Assembly (NCBI RefSeq): GCF_947500075.1 | Contig: NZ_CANMQS010000003.1 | Span: forward strand, 186,001 to 250,000 | Origin: an uncultured Sulfitobacter sp. | GTDB taxonomy: Bacteria; Pseudomonadota; Alphaproteobacteria; Rhodobacterales; Rhodobacteraceae | Reading direction: 5' to 3' | Length of the DNA stretch: 64,000 bases | In this document: piece after piece, positions 27,941 to 37,570 of the stretch | How the letters are laid out: each line of letters starts with the position of its first letter | How positions within the stretch are numbered: the stretch's first letter is position 1 | The notes under the pieces: model-generated | The model's input: the letters and a program-made list of their open reading frames with translations, nothing else | Databases searched by the model: none | What the model was told of the DNA's origin: nothing | Translations under genes and position numbers: made by a program

Positions 27941-30162
27941 CGGTCCCCACCGCTGTTGCCGGGACCGCTGCCGCCACTGCCGCCGCCACCAAAGATCTCG
28001 TTCAGCACCTGATCAATGATATTGCCACTGCCGTTGGCGATCTCTCCGTCCACCGGAATGGGGATACCCTGATCGTTTTCCTCTCCCAAACCGCTTGGCG
28101 GTGCAGGCACATCCATCGGCAAGTCGCGCAGGGGCAACCCTTCGTGCACGCGGCTCATGGTTTCGCGCCAGATATCTGTGGGCAACCCACCCCCCGTCAC
28201 GCCACGCAGCGGGGTGTTGTCATCGTACCCCATCCAGACCCCGGCCACATAATCAGCAGAGAACCCGATGAACCATGCGTCCTTGGCCGCTGACGTTGTG
28301 CCGGTCTTGCCGGCCAACTGTCGCCCGCCAAACTGCCCCCGCGCGCCTGTCCCTTCGGAGATCACCTTCTCCATCATATAGACAAGCTGCCGCGCGGCCC
28401 CTTCCTGAATGACCCGTTCGCCAATCCCGCCGCCGGTGCCCATCAACGGCTGATCGTCGCCCAACAGCCGCAGATCAATTAATCCGTAGGGCGTCACCGA
28501 CGATCCGCCGTTCAGGATGCCCGCATAGGCGCCCGTCATCTCGATCAACGTGCTTTCGGAGGCGCCCAGCGCCAACGCCGGTCCCGCAGCCAGATCATTC
28601 TTGATGCCAAACTGCGTTGCCACCTGATTAACGGCCGCGCGCCCCACGCTTTCAGACACTTTCACCGCCGGGATGTTCAGCGATTGCGCCAATGCGGTTG
28701 TCAGCGTGACCATCCCCTTGAAAGAGTTGGTGTAGTTCTTGGGGCACCACTCTCCCGATCCGGGGATGTTCAGGCAGTATGGCGAATCCTCGATCAGGTC
28801 ATTGGGCGAATAGCCCAGCTCAAGTGCCGCCGCGAAGACGAACGGCTTGAAGGCGGAGCCCGTCTGCCGCAGTGCCTGTGTCGCGCGGTTGAACGCGCCC
28901 GCCACCTTGGTCTTGCGACCGCCAACCATGGCGCGTACAGCGCCGTCCGCAGACATTACGATGATCGCCGCCTGCGCCTCTGACCCTTCGCGGACCTTGT
29001 TGTCAAAGACCCACTTCAGACCATCCTCTGCGGCCTTCTGTATCCGCTGATCAAGCGTGGTCTTGATGATCACGTCTTCGGTGGTGTTGCGGGTGAAGAA
29101 CTCGGGTCCCGTCGACATCACCCAATCTGCGAAATAGCCACCCGCCCGCGCTTCCGCCGCTTGCGACAGCTCTGCCGGGTTGTCTTGTGCCGCCTGCGCT
29201 TCTTCCGCCGACAGATACCCCTGATCGCGCATCAACCGCACCACGGTTGCCGCGCGGTTTTGTGACCGGCTGAGGTTTGACGTGGGCGACAGGCTGCTGG
29301 GTGCCGTGAGCAGCCCGGCCAGCATGGCACCCTCTGCCGCACTCACCGCTGCGGCTGGTTTGGCAAAGAACCGCTGCGCTGCGGCCTCCGCCCCGTATGC
29401 ACCGCCCCCCATGTAGGCGCGGTTGAGATAGATAGAGAGGATATCGTCCTTGGAATACTTCAGCTCCATCGCCATCGCATAGAGCGCTTCCTTGGCCTTG
29501 CGCTGCACGTTGCCTGCACGACAGCCCGCTTCATACTCCCGCTCCGTCATGCCGGAGGAGGCATCATAAGGCTCCCCCAGACAGATCAGCTTGGCCACCT
29601 GCTGCGTGATGGTGGAGCCGCCATGCCCGGACAGTGGCCCGCGCCCTTCGCGCAGGTTGATGCGCACGGCCGAGGCGATGCCGCGCGGACTTACGCCGAA
29701 ATGGCGGTAGAACCGTTTGTCTTCTGTGGCAATGACCGCGTGGCGCAGGTGTTTGGACACGCTTTGCGCCGTGACCACCCCGCCAAACTGGTCCCCGCGC
29801 CAGGCGAACACCTCCCCCTCCCGGTCCATCAGCGTGACCGACCCACGGGCACGACCATCCAGCAGCGCCTCCAACGGCGGCAGTGTGGTGTAGAAGTATC
29901 CAACCGCAAGACCCAACAGCAGCACGCCCAGTGCTGTAACGCGCCAGGTGATCTTCCAGATCAGGCGCAGGATCCAACGGATAATGCTTGAGAAAAAGCC
30001 GATGATCCCGCCACGGCGGGGGCGCGCGGGCTTGCGGGCCTTGCGTTTCCTGGGTGCTGGCTTGCGCGCGGCTGGCTTGGCCTTCTGGGGCGCTGCTGCC
30101 TTGCCTTTCGACGGATACCGCTTGTCGGCCACCAATGGCTTTCGCCCGGATGAATCACTCAT
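27937..30162 (-). CDS. Bifunctional penicillin-binding protein 1A-type (transglycosylase/transpeptidase)
   Basis: A 741-residue class A PBP. A very basic N-terminal cytosolic tail rich in Lys/Arg/Pro/Ala (residues 1-50) precedes one transmembrane helix (about 52-92). The glycosyltransferase domain has EDKRFYRHFGVSPRG and GGSTITQQVAKLICLGE. The transpeptidase domain has the active Ser in TGSAFKPFVF, SQSLN and KTGTTSAAKDAWF. A Gly/Ser-rich C-terminal tail (GGGGSGGSG) is unusual. It polymerises and crosslinks peptidoglycan. Single gene, divergent from glnK with a 254-nt gap. Confidence 0.93.
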   Translation of the reverse strand: MSDSSGRKPLVADKRYPSKGKAAAPQKAKPAARKPAPRKRKARKPARPRRGGIIGFFSSIIRWILRLIWKITWRVTALGVLLLGLAVGYFYTTLPPLEALLDGRARGSVTLMDREGEVFAWRGDQFGGVVTAQSVSKHLRHAVIATEDKRFYRHFGVSPRGIASAVRINLREGRGPLSGHGGSTITQQVAKLICLGEPYDASSGMTEREYEAGCRAGNVQRKAKEALYAMAMELKYSKDDILSIYLNRAYMGGGAYGAEAAAQRFFAKPAAAVSAAEGAMLAGLLTAPSSLSPTSNLSRSQNRAATVVRLMRDQGYLSAEEAQAAQDNPAELSQAAEARAGGYFADWVMSTGPEFFTRNTTEDVIIKTTLDQRIQKAAEDGLKWVFDNKVREGSEAQAAIIVMSADGAVRAMVGGRKTKVAGAFNRATQALRQTGSAFKPFVFAAALELGYSPNDLIEDSPYCLNIPGSGEWCPKNYTNSFKGMVTLTTALAQSLNIPAVKVSESVGRAAVNQVATQFGIKNDLAAGPALALGASESTLIEMTGAYAGILNGGSSVTPYGLIDLRLLGDDQPLMGTGGGIGERVIQEGAARQLVYMMEKVISEGTGARGQFGGRQLAGKTGTTSAAKDAWFIGFSADYVAGVWMGYDDNTPLRGVTGGGLPTDIWRETMSRVHEGLPLRDLPMDVPAPPSGLGEENDQGIPIPVDGEIANGSGNIIDQVLNEIFGGGGSGGSGPGNSGGDR

Positions 30163-30255
30163 AAATACTGCCTGCCCGGCTCTGGTTTTTTCTGCATCAT
30201 ACGCCTGTTGCACCGGATTGTTTAGCACCGAGAGCCGCAAAGCCTGTCAAATAGA

Positions 30256-30272
30256 TGCGCAATTATTGTGCA
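30256..30272. promoter_or_regulatory. Candidate NtrC-binding site upstream of glnK-amtB
   Basis: TGCGCAATTATTGTGCA matches the NtrC consensus TGCAC-N7-GTGCA with one mismatch and dyad symmetry, about 145 nt before glnK. An adjacent GTGCACTTTGCAC palindrome overlaps it at 30268-30280. No convincing sigma-54 -24/-12 box follows. Confidence 0.5.
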
Positions 30273-30395
30273 CTTTGCACGCGCCGCCTAATTTTTCATC
30301 GCAACAGCCTGTCTTTCCCCCTCCATTCGGCGCTCCAATCTTCCACCTGCCCCCCTTTTGCCGATTTTCTGCACCTGCATTCAGGGCTGCCCTGA

Positions 30396-30755
<360 letters not shown>

Positions 30756-30770
30756 TCCAAGGATAGAACG

Positions 30771-32084
30771 ATGAAAAAGACATATCTTATTCCATTGGCC
30801 GTCGCAGCGACCCTGCTGCCGACGCTGGGGTTTGCCCAAGACGCGGCGACCCCCAGCTTTGACGAAATCGGCCCCTATATCATGACCACCCTGCTGTTCT
30901 GCATGGCTGGTTTTCTGGTGTTCTTCATGGCTGCGGGCTTTGCGATGCTCGAAGGCGGGCTGGTGCGCTCCAAGAACGTGACCATGCAGATGACCAAGAA
31001 CATCGCGCTCTTCTCGATCGCGGCGATCATGTACTGGCTGGTTGGTTTCAACACGATGTATCCCGGCGACTTCAACGGCTACTTCGCCCTTGGCGGTCAG
31101 ACAGTTCTGGACCCTGTGGGTGTGGCGGCTGCGGATGCGGCCCTTGATTATGCATCCGTCGGGTCTGACTTCTTCTTCCAGCTGGTGTTTGTGGCGGCAA
31201 CGGCCTCCATCGTCTCAGGTGCTTTGGCGGAGCGGATCAAGCTCTGGCCCTTCCTGATCTTTGTGATCATTCTTACTGGTTTCATGTACCCAATTTCCGG
31301 CTCCTGGAAGTGGGGCGCAGGCTGGCTCGACGCGATGGGCTTTCAGGACTTCGCGGGTTCCACAGTGGTACACTCCGTGGGTGGCTGGGCTGCTTTGGCA
31401 GGTGCCATCGTGCTGGGCCCCCGTTTGGGCAAATACAAGGACGGCCGCGTCAACCCGATGCCCGGCTCAAACCTCGCGCTGGCGACACTGGGGACGTTCA
31501 TCCTGTGGCTTGGCTGGTTTGGCTTCAACGGTGGTTCGCAGCTGGCGATGGGCACCGTGGGCGATGTCTCTGACGTGTCCCGCATCTTTGCCAACACCAA
31601 CATGGCCGCCGCAGCCGGTGCCGTTACCGCTCTGATCTTGTCACAGGTTCTCTACAAGAAGCCTGACTTGACCATGGTGCTGAACGGCGCGCTGGCGGGT
31701 CTTGTGTCCATCACGGCTGAGCCGCTTGCGCCAACGCTCTTTGGGGCGCTTTGGATTGGTGCCATCGGTGGTGTGATCGTGGTCTTCACCATTCCGATGC
31801 TGGACAAGTTCAAGATCGACGACGTGGTCGGTGCGATCCCGGTTCACCTGCTGGCAGGCATCTGGGGCACCATTGCGGTGATCTTCTACAATGAAGACGC
31901 AAACCTGATGACACAGCTGACCGGTATCGTGGCTTACGGTGTGTTCACCTTCGTGGCCTCCCTGATCATCTGGTTCATCCTGAAAGCCACCATCGGCATC
32001 CGCGTCAGCGAAGAGGATGAGATCAACGGTCTGGACATGTCCGAATTGGGCATGGAAGCCTACCCAGAGTTCTCCAAAGGCTGA
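30771..32084 (+). CDS. amtB: Ammonium transporter AmtB
   Basis: A 437-residue inner-membrane ammonium channel. A cleavable N-terminal signal (MKKTYLIPLAVAATLLPTLGFAQ) precedes about eleven transmembrane helices. Family motifs: GFAMLEGGLVRSKN, the periplasmic Phe gate region, DFAGSTVVHSVGGWAALAGA carrying the first pore histidine, and GALAGLVSITA and IPVHLLAGIWGT with the second. The C-terminal cytosolic tail (ISEEDEINGLDMSELGMEAYP-like) is the GlnK-binding region. A strong terminator follows. Confidence 0.95.
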   Translation: MKKTYLIPLAVAATLLPTLGFAQDAATPSFDEIGPYIMTTLLFCMAGFLVFFMAAGFAMLEGGLVRSKNVTMQMTKNIALFSIAAIMYWLVGFNTMYPGDFNGYFALGGQTVLDPVGVAAADAALDYASVGSDFFFQLVFVAATASIVSGALAERIKLWPFLIFVIILTGFMYPISGSWKWGAGWLDAMGFQDFAGSTVVHSVGGWAALAGAIVLGPRLGKYKDGRVNPMPGSNLALATLGTFILWLGWFGFNGGSQLAMGTVGDVSDVSRIFANTNMAAAAGAVTALILSQVLYKKPDLTMVLNGALAGLVSITAEPLAPTLFGALWIGAIGGVIVVFTIPMLDKFKIDDVVGAIPVHLLAGIWGTIAVIFYNEDANLMTQLTGIVAYGVFTFVASLIIWFILKATIGIRVSEEDEINGLDMSELGMEAYPEFSKG

Positions 32085-32108
32085 TCCTCTCTTCAGCCTG
32101 AAACTCAA

Positions 32109-32135
32109 AACCCGGCCTTTGGGCCGGGTTTTTTT
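32109..32135 (+). terminator. Rho-independent terminator of glnK-amtB
   Basis: AACCCGGCC (32109-32117) pairs perfectly with GGCCGGGTT (32122-32130) around a 4-nt loop, followed by TTTTT. It also insulates the convergent end of cobF. Confidence 0.93.
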
Positions 32136-32159
32136 GTGTCTGAAACGGTGGTTTGCAGA

Positions 32160-32894
32160 TCAGCTGCGGGAGAGCAGATAGATGTCCATGATCCAGCCAT
32201 GGGCGTTGCGCGCCTCCGCCCGCATCTCGATGATCTGCGCGGTCACCTCAGCCACCGGTCCCGCGCAGATGATCTGTTCAGCCATGCCCACATAGCCCCC
32301 CCACCAGATGTGCAGCCCCTCCGGGTCCAGCGTCTGAAACGCACAAGCACCGTCCAGCATGACCGCAACGCGGGCCGCGCCCGCAGGCCAGCCATGATCG
32401 CGCAATTGCCGCCCCGTGGTCACCACATAAGGCGCACCAATATCGTTGATCGGAATGCCATGCGCCGCCGTCAGCGCCTGCAGCGACGTGATCCCCGGCA
32501 CCACCTCAATCTGCGGCGCAGGGTCCAGCCGCGCGGCGATCCGAAGCGTGCTGTCATAAAGCGACGGATCGCCCCAGACCAGCAGCCCCACGCGGCCTGT
32601 CGCATCCCCCATTGCGGTGACCCAGGCCTCCGCAATCGCATCATGCCAGTCCTGCACCCGCTGCTGGTAGTCCGCCGTGGCCTCATCGCGGACGGGCAAA
32701 TCAAACTCCACCACCTGCGTGGTGTCATTGGTCAGCACTTGCGCCAAAATCTCCCGCCGCAGCTCCGCCAGATCGGCTTTGCCTTCCCCCTTGCGCGGGA
32801 TCAGGATCATATCCTGCGCATTGATCGCTTTCACCGCTTGCAGGGTCAGATGATCCGGGTTGCCAGTGCCAATGCCAATCAAACTCAGGATCAT
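32160..32894 (-). CDS. cobF: Precorrin-6A synthase (deacetylating)
   Basis: A 244-residue tetrapyrrole methylase that methylates C1 of precorrin-5 with loss of the C20 acetyl group, specific to the aerobic B12 route. LIGIGTGNPDHLTLQAVKAIN is the SAM-loop start, with DMILIPRKGEGKADLAELRR and VEVVPGITSLQAL-like segments typical of CobF. Last gene of the long minus-strand cobalamin run; its ATG overlaps the DUF1636 stop by 4 nt. Confidence 0.93.
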   Translation of the reverse strand: MILSLIGIGTGNPDHLTLQAVKAINAQDMILIPRKGEGKADLAELRREILAQVLTNDTTQVVEFDLPVRDEATADYQQRVQDWHDAIAEAWVTAMGDATGRVGLLVWGDPSLYDSTLRIAARLDPAPQIEVVPGITSLQALTAAHGIPINDIGAPYVVTTGRQLRDHGWPAGAARVAVMLDGACAFQTLDPEGLHIWWGGYVGMAEQIICAGPVAEVTAQIIEMRAEARNAHGWIMDIYLLSRS

Positions 32895-33193
32895 GCCGGT
32901 ATCCGCGCGATGGCTTTGGTGCGCAAATCGCCCAACACGCGGGCATCTGCAAAGGTTCCGCCCTGGGATTCGGCATAGAGCGTAGCGAATTTCTGCAAAT
33001 CGTTCAGGTCATCGACTGTGATGTCGCCAAAGAGATAGGCCACTTTTCCCGGCGCGCGGAAGGCCACCGTTTGCGCCCGCGTGCAGCCTGACATGCAGTC
33101 GATCCCTTCGACCGCGCAGCCCGGTAGCCCGTCCCGCACAACGTCCAGAAAGGTCCCGTCTTCGGTGCAGGTGGTGCAGACGAACACCTTCAC
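32891..33193 (-). CDS. DUF1636 family ferredoxin-like protein (first of two)
   Basis: A 100-residue protein with C6-X2-C9 near the N-terminus (VFVCTTC) and C33-X3-C37 (DCMSGCTRA), the layout of thioredoxin-like [2Fe-2S] ferredoxins assigned to DUF1636. GTG start overlapping the cobA stop (GTGA) and an ATGA overlap with cobF place it firmly in the cobalamin operon. A redox partner for CobG or for the Co(II) reduction step is a reasonable guess; no function is established to my knowledge. A paralogue (124 aa) lies next to cobW at the other end of the operon. Confidence 0.85.
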   Translation of the reverse strand: MKVFVCTTCTEDGTFLDVVRDGLPGCAVEGIDCMSGCTRAQTVAFRAPGKVAYLFGDITVDDLNDLQKFATLYAESQGGTFADARVLGDLRTKAIARIPA

Positions 33194-33915
33194 TCCACCA
33201 TCTCCGCCAATGCGCCGTAGAAAATCAACGCGGGCGTGCTGGTGGTCACGTCGCTCAGATGTGCCGCCAAACTCTCAACCGTAAACGGTGTCACCTTTTG
33301 CGCGGGAGTCGAGACAGCTTCGGCCAGCATCGCGGGCGTATCGCCGGGCAGGCCATGGGCCATCAACCGCTCCGCCAGCACCGGAAAGGTGCGTTTGCCC
33401 ATGTAGACCACAGTTGTCGCCAGCGGATCGGCAAGGGCAGTCATGTTCACGTCTTCCGGCAATCCGCCCGTGACATCCGCACCGGTGATGAACTGCACCC
33501 GGCGCGCCGTCAGCCTGCGGGTCAGCGGGATGCCGACCGCCGCCGCCGCTGCGGAAGCCGAGGTGACACCGGGGATGATCTCAAACCCGATCCCCGCCTC
33601 CTGCAAGGCGGTGGTCTCTTCCTCCAATCGTCCAAACATGCCGCTGTCGCCGGACTTCAACCGCACCACCCGCAGCCCTGTTTGCGCATGATCCACCAGC
33701 AACTGGCTCACGTGATGCTGCTTGGGAGAGGCACGCCCGGCGCGTTTGCCAACCCCAATCAGATCCGCGTCCGGACCTGCGTGTTCCAATATCGGGCCTG
33801 CGCTCAGATCATCGAACAACACGACCTCCGCCCGCTGCAAGCGGTCCACGGCTTTCACGGTCAGCAACTCCGGATCACCCGGCCCGGAGGAGACAAAGGA
33901 AACGAACCCTGTCAC
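33190..33915 (-). CDS. cobA: Uroporphyrinogen-III C-methyltransferase
   Basis: A 241-residue SUMT that methylates C2 and C7 of uroporphyrinogen III to precorrin-2, the branch into corrins and siroheme. VSSGPGDPELLTVKAVDRLQRAEVVLFDDL is the SAM-loop start; GKRAGRASPKQHHVSQLLVDHA, VRLKSGDSGMFGR and IPGVTSASAAAAAVGIPLTRR are diagnostic. It is a stand-alone SUMT, not fused to CysG dehydrogenase or HemD domains. GTG start overlapping the cobB stop. Confidence 0.94.
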   Translation of the reverse strand: MTGFVSFVSSGPGDPELLTVKAVDRLQRAEVVLFDDLSAGPILEHAGPDADLIGVGKRAGRASPKQHHVSQLLVDHAQTGLRVVRLKSGDSGMFGRLEEETTALQEAGIGFEIIPGVTSASAAAAAVGIPLTRRLTARRVQFITGADVTGGLPEDVNMTALADPLATTVVYMGKRTFPVLAERLMAHGLPGDTPAMLAEAVSTPAQKVTPFTVESLAAHLSDVTTSTPALIFYGALAEMVE

Positions 33916-35237
33916 GACGCCTCCGCAATCATGTGAAAGAACGTGCCTGTCGCCACGCCGCCGCCTTCGTAGCGGCGCACCGATCCGGTCTCTGGCACCG
34001 CCACGTCATTGCTGTCGGTCACATGGGCCAGCGGATCGTCGGGTTCCTCCAAAATCGTCGCGTAGTGAAACTCATGCCCGGTCAGCTTTGACCCCGCCGC
34101 CTGCCCCGGCAGGCCCGCGTTCAACTCCGCCTTGCGATAACCGAGGTGGAATTTGCGCTTGGCAAAGGACGTCTCAACCCCCAGCAGCCCCGCCATCTGG
34201 TGCCGCGTGCCGTCCTTGTCGATCAGACCCGCGCCCATCGCCATGTAGCCGCCGCACTCGCCATGCACGGGCCGCGTTTGTGCGAAATTCTGAATGCCCA
34301 ACCGGAACGTCTCTGCCGCTGCAAGCGTCCCCGCGTGCAGCTCAGGGTATCCGCCCGGCAACCAGCACACATCGGCGCTGTCATCGGGGGCTTCATCCGC
34401 GAGTGGGGAAAACGGCAAAACCTCAGCCCCCGCCGCGCGCCACCCAGCCAGCAGGTGCGGGTAAACAAAAGCAAACGCCTTGTCCTGTGCCAGTGCAATC
34501 CGCTGCCCCGGCGGCGTGACTTTCACAGGTGCCGGCGCACTTGGCACAGCCCCCCCTGCCGCCGCGCGCAAGGCATCAAGATCCACATGCTCCGAGACAA
34601 ACGCCGCCGCATCCGCCAGCAACTCCGGCAGGTTCTCCTGCTCCCCCGCCTGCACCAAGCCAAGATGTCGCTCCGGCAGTTCAATCTCGCTGCGTCGGGG
34701 CAGTGATCCCAGAACCTTCACCCCAACCGCATCCATCCCCACGCGTACCAGCGTCTCATGCCGGGGGGAGGCGACGCGGTTCAGCACCACGCCTGCGAAT
34801 GGCATCTCCGGCCGCATCCTGGAAAACCCCAGTGCCGTCGCCGCCACCGATTGCGCCGCACCCGACACATCCAGAACCAGCACCACCGGCCAGCCCATCA
34901 GCGTGGCGATATCCGCGCTCGCCCCATTGCCGCAGCCGCCGGGGATTGCCACACCGTCAAACAGCCCCATGGACCCTTCCGCAAGGATCAGATCCGCCCC
35001 CGCCGCATTGCCCAACAACCCGTCAATCCGCGCCCGCTGCATCGACCAGCTGTCCAGATTGAACGAGGCCCGACCAGACGCTGCCGTATGGAATGCCGGA
35101 TCGATATAATCCGGGCCGCTTTTGAACGGCTGCACCGCCACGCCCTGCGCCCGAAATGCCGCGAGCAGGCCCAACATCAGCGTCGTCTTGCCCGTGCCCG
35201 AAGCCGGGGCGGAGATCATCAAACCGGGGGGGATCAT
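33912..35237 (-). CDS. cobB: Hydrogenobyrinate (cobyrinate) a,c-diamide synthase
   Basis: A 441-residue ATP- and glutamine-dependent amidase. The N-terminal P-loop domain starts [25 protein letters not shown], and the dethiobiotin-synthetase-like core runs to about residue 235. The C-terminal class I glutamine amidotransferase domain has the nucleophilic Cys in [13 protein letters not shown]. In the aerobic pathway it amidates the a and c side chains before cobalt insertion. Coupled by 4-nt overlaps to cobM upstream and cobA downstream. Confidence 0.94.
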   Translation of the reverse strand: MIPPGLMISAPASGTGKTTLMLGLLAAFRAQGVAVQPFKSGPDYIDPAFHTAASGRASFNLDSWSMQRARIDGLLGNAAGADLILAEGSMGLFDGVAIPGGCGNGASADIATLMGWPVVLVLDVSGAAQSVAATALGFSRMRPEMPFAGVVLNRVASPRHETLVRVGMDAVGVKVLGSLPRRSEIELPERHLGLVQAGEQENLPELLADAAAFVSEHVDLDALRAAAGGAVPSAPAPVKVTPPGQRIALAQDKAFAFVYPHLLAGWRAAGAEVLPFSPLADEAPDDSADVCWLPGGYPELHAGTLAAAETFRLGIQNFAQTRPVHGECGGYMAMGAGLIDKDGTRHQMAGLLGVETSFAKRKFHLGYRKAELNAGLPGQAAGSKLTGHEFHYATILEEPDDPLAHVTDSNDVAVPETGSVRRYEGGGVATGTFFHMIAEAS

Positions 35238-36019
35238 TCTGCTGTCTCCGGAAAACGCGGGTCCGTGCCCACAGGCCGGAACCGTCGGTCATAGTCGCCA
35301 GCGTACAACCGGCTCTCTCCAAACTCCTCGGCCCCAATTGCATGGCCGACGAGGATCAAAGCCGTCCGCTCCATCTCTGCCCCAATCGCCGTCTGCAACG
35401 TCGCAAGCGTCGCCCGCACCACCCGCTCATCCGGCCAACTTGCCCGCCAGACGACGGCCACCGGGCAATCCGCGCCGTAATGCGGGGTCAATTCGTCAAC
35501 AACCTTCTCCAACACATGCACGCTCAGATGAATGGCCAACGTTGCCCCCGTGGCTGCGAAATTCGCCAGCGTCTCCCCCTCCGGCATCGCCGTCGCGCGA
35601 CCGGAGGTTCGCGTCAACACCACCGATTGCACAACCCCCGGCAGGGTCAGCTCCGCCCCCAAGGTCGCCGCCGCCGCCGCAAAAGACGGCACGCCGGGTG
35701 TCACATCATAGGGGATGTCCAAGGCACGCAACCGCCGCAACTGCTCTCCCATCGCAGACCAGACCGACAGGTCCCCCGAATGCAGTCGCGCCACGTCATG
35801 GCCTTCAGCGTGGGCTGCGGAAATCTCCGCCATGATCTCATCCAGCGACATCCGCGCGGTGTTCACCACCTTCGCCCCCTCCGGGCAATGGGACAGCAAC
35901 GCCTCAGGCACCAAAGACCCCGCGTACAAACACACCGGACAAGCCGCGATCAGGTCGCGCCCGCGCAGCGTAATCAGATCGGGCGCACCCGGCCCCGCGC
36001 CAATAAAATGAACCGTCAT
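35234..36019 (-). CDS. cobM: Precorrin-4 C11-methyltransferase
   Basis: A 261-residue tetrapyrrole methylase. [36 protein letters not shown] and [23 protein letters not shown] are characteristic of CobM/Cbi[25 protein letters not shown] supplies the substrate loop. I chose the ATG at 36017-36019 (MTVHFIGAG); the open frame continues upstream over the cobE end without conservation. Separated from cobE by 7 nt. Confidence 0.94.
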   Translation of the reverse strand: MTVHFIGAGPGAPDLITLRGRDLIAACPVCLYAGSLVPEALLSHCPEGAKVVNTARMSLDEIMAEISAAHAEGHDVARLHSGDLSVWSAMGEQLRRLRALDIPYDVTPGVPSFAAAAATLGAELTLPGVVQSVVLTRTSGRATAMPEGETLANFAATGATLAIHLSVHVLEKVVDELTPHYGADCPVAVVWRASWPDERVVRATLATLQTAIGAEMERTALILVGHAIGAEEFGESRLYAGDYDRRFRPVGTDPRFPETAE

Positions 36020-36026
36020 AAATCCC

Positions 36027-36392
36027 TCAACTCTCCGCCAATGCGGCGGTGGCTTTACCATCGCCTGAGACCACACGCCCTGCAACCAGCCGCGCCTGCG
36101 GCCCTGCCGCCGCCAATGCCGCCGCTTCACACAGCGATCCCGTGCCAAACTTGTCGATCACCCGCTCCGACTGCGTCGGCGTGATCATCTGCGCCAGATC
36201 CTCCGCCTTGATCCCCAGCCCCGGCAGTTTCAACGCCTGCGCCAGATCGCGAAAAGCGGCGGCGCGGGATTTGCCGCTCTCCGTCACAATGGCGTCAATG
36301 CTGCCGCCCGCCTGATCCAGAACCCGCGTCAGCGCATCCTGCAACGACGCCATATCCGCACTGCCGCGAAACCCGAACCCGACGACCCTCAC
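36027..36392 (-). CDS. cobE: CobE, CbiG C-terminal-like cobalamin biosynthesis protein
   Basis: A 121-residue protein of the CobE/CbiG C-terminal family: [21 protein letters not shown] at the start, then [19 protein letters not shown] and [16 protein letters not shown]. In anaerobic organisms the CbiG equivalent opens the delta-lactone; the exact task of stand-alone CobE in the aerobic route is not settled. I chose the GTG at 36390-36392 because it overlaps the cobL stop as GTGA, matching the coupling style of the operon. Confidence 0.87.
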   Translation of the reverse strand: MRVVGFGFRGSADMASLQDALTRVLDQAGGSIDAIVTESGKSRAAAFRDLAQALKLPGLGIKAEDLAQMITPTQSERVIDKFGTGSLCEAAALAAAGPQARLVAGRVVSGDGKATAALAES

Positions 36393-37570
36393 AGCACAAC
36401 ACTCCACTGCACCACCGGGCGGCTCGGCTGCCATCCGCGCATCCCGCCCAAAGGTGCCGCCTGCGCCAGTTCGATCCTCAGCAGCGCACCCCCGCGTTCC
36501 TTCTGCGCAAGGGCGAGGAGCGCTTCAGTCTCCAACGTCACCCCATTCGCGACGAGCCGCGTGCCAACTGGCAGCACCGCGTAAAGCTGATCCAGCAAGT
36601 CTTGCGAGCCACCGCCGCCGATAAACACCGCATCCGGCAGGGGTGCGTCCGGGATGCTGACCGCCGCATCGCCCTGCCTGACCTCCATCCGGTGGCCCAG
36701 CCCGAAATCCTCAATGTTCCGCGCGATGTTCGCCACCCGCGCGGCGTGCTGTTCAAACGCCAGCGCACGCCCGCCTGCCAGACACCACTCGACCGAGACC
36801 GAACCAGACCCCGCGCCAATGTCCCACAGCAGCTCCCCCGCACGGGGGGCAAGCGCGCTCAGCGTCAAGGCCCGCACGGGCCGCTTGGTGATCTGGCCGT
36901 CACTGGCAAACATCTCATCCGGCAAACCAGACGCCTGCGTATGGCCCACACCATCCGGCAATTGAACAGCCACCGCCACAGGTGCTGCGACATCCTCGAG
37001 ATCAAACGCCTCCGCCCCAGTTTCCCGGATCCGCTGCCGCACACCGCCCATGGCCTCACAGACCGTCAACCGCGCTGCACTCGCACCCTGCCCCGTCAAC
37101 CAAGCCGCCAAAGCAGCCGGCGCATCCCCGTCCCGCACCAAACAGATCATCCGCCCCTTCGGCGCCAGCACCCCGCGCAACTGCGCAAAGGGCGCCGCAT
37201 GCAGCCCGTGACATGTCACCTCTTCCAACCGCCAGCCCAGCGCCGCCGCCACAAGCGAGAACGTCGAGGGTGCTGCAAAAACCGACCACTCCGAGGGCTG
37301 CAACACAGCTGCCAAACTGCCACCCACGCCGAACCAGAACGGATCACCTGACGCCAGCACAACAACCCGCTTGCCCCGCGCCGCCAACACCGGCGCCACT
37401 GAAAACGGCACTGGCCACGCCTGCCCTCGCGTCCCCGCGCCGACCCGGTCCAAATGCCGTGGCCCGCCGAAAATCACCTCTGCGGCCTCGATCGCGGCGA
37501 TGCTTGCGGGCGGCAAAGCAGACAGGCTATCGTCCGGCATTCCAACGATGGTCAGCCAAGGCTCAGACAT
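36389..37570 (-). CDS. cobL: Precorrin-6B C5,15-methyltransferase (decarboxylating)
   Basis: A 393-residue fusion of a CbiE-type methylase (about 1-200, LTIVGMPDDSLSALPPASIAAIEAAEVIFGG and ASGDPFWFGVGGSL) and a CbiT-type methylase (about 205-390, LLWDIGAGSGSVSVEWCLAG). It methylates C5 and C15 and decarboxylates the C12 acetate. Its start codon (forward 37568-37570) shares two bases with the start codon of divergent cobK. Its Shine-Dalgarno AGGAGG therefore lies antisense within cobK codons 4-6. Confidence 0.94.
   Translation of the reverse strand: MSEPWLTIVGMPDDSLSALPPASIAAIEAAEVIFGGPRHLDRVGAGTRGQAWPVPFSVAPVLAARGKRVVVLASGDPFWFGVGGSLAAVLQPSEWSVFAAPSTFSLVAAALGWRLEEVTCHGLHAAPFAQLRGVLAPKGRMICLVRDGDAPAALAAWLTGQGASAARLTVCEAMGGVRQRIRETGAEAFDLEDVAAPVAVAVQLPDGVGHTQASGLPDEMFASDGQITKRPVRALTLSALAPRAGELLWDIGAGSGSVSVEWCLAGGRALAFEQHAARVANIARNIEDFGLGHRMEVRQGDAAVSIPDAPLPDAVFIGGGGSQDLLDQLYAVLPVGTRLVANGVTLETEALLALAQKERGGALLRIELAQAAPLGGMRGWQPSRPVVQWSVVL

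Noticed and set aside
30330..30375. Sigma-54 promoter before glnK
   Set aside because: The only TGC...TTGC-like candidate has the wrong spacing and lacks the GG at -24.
36393..36434. Longer ATG start for cobE inside cobL
   Set aside because: The GTG at 36392 gives the conserved N-terminus and the same 4-nt GTGA overlap seen at other junctions of the operon.
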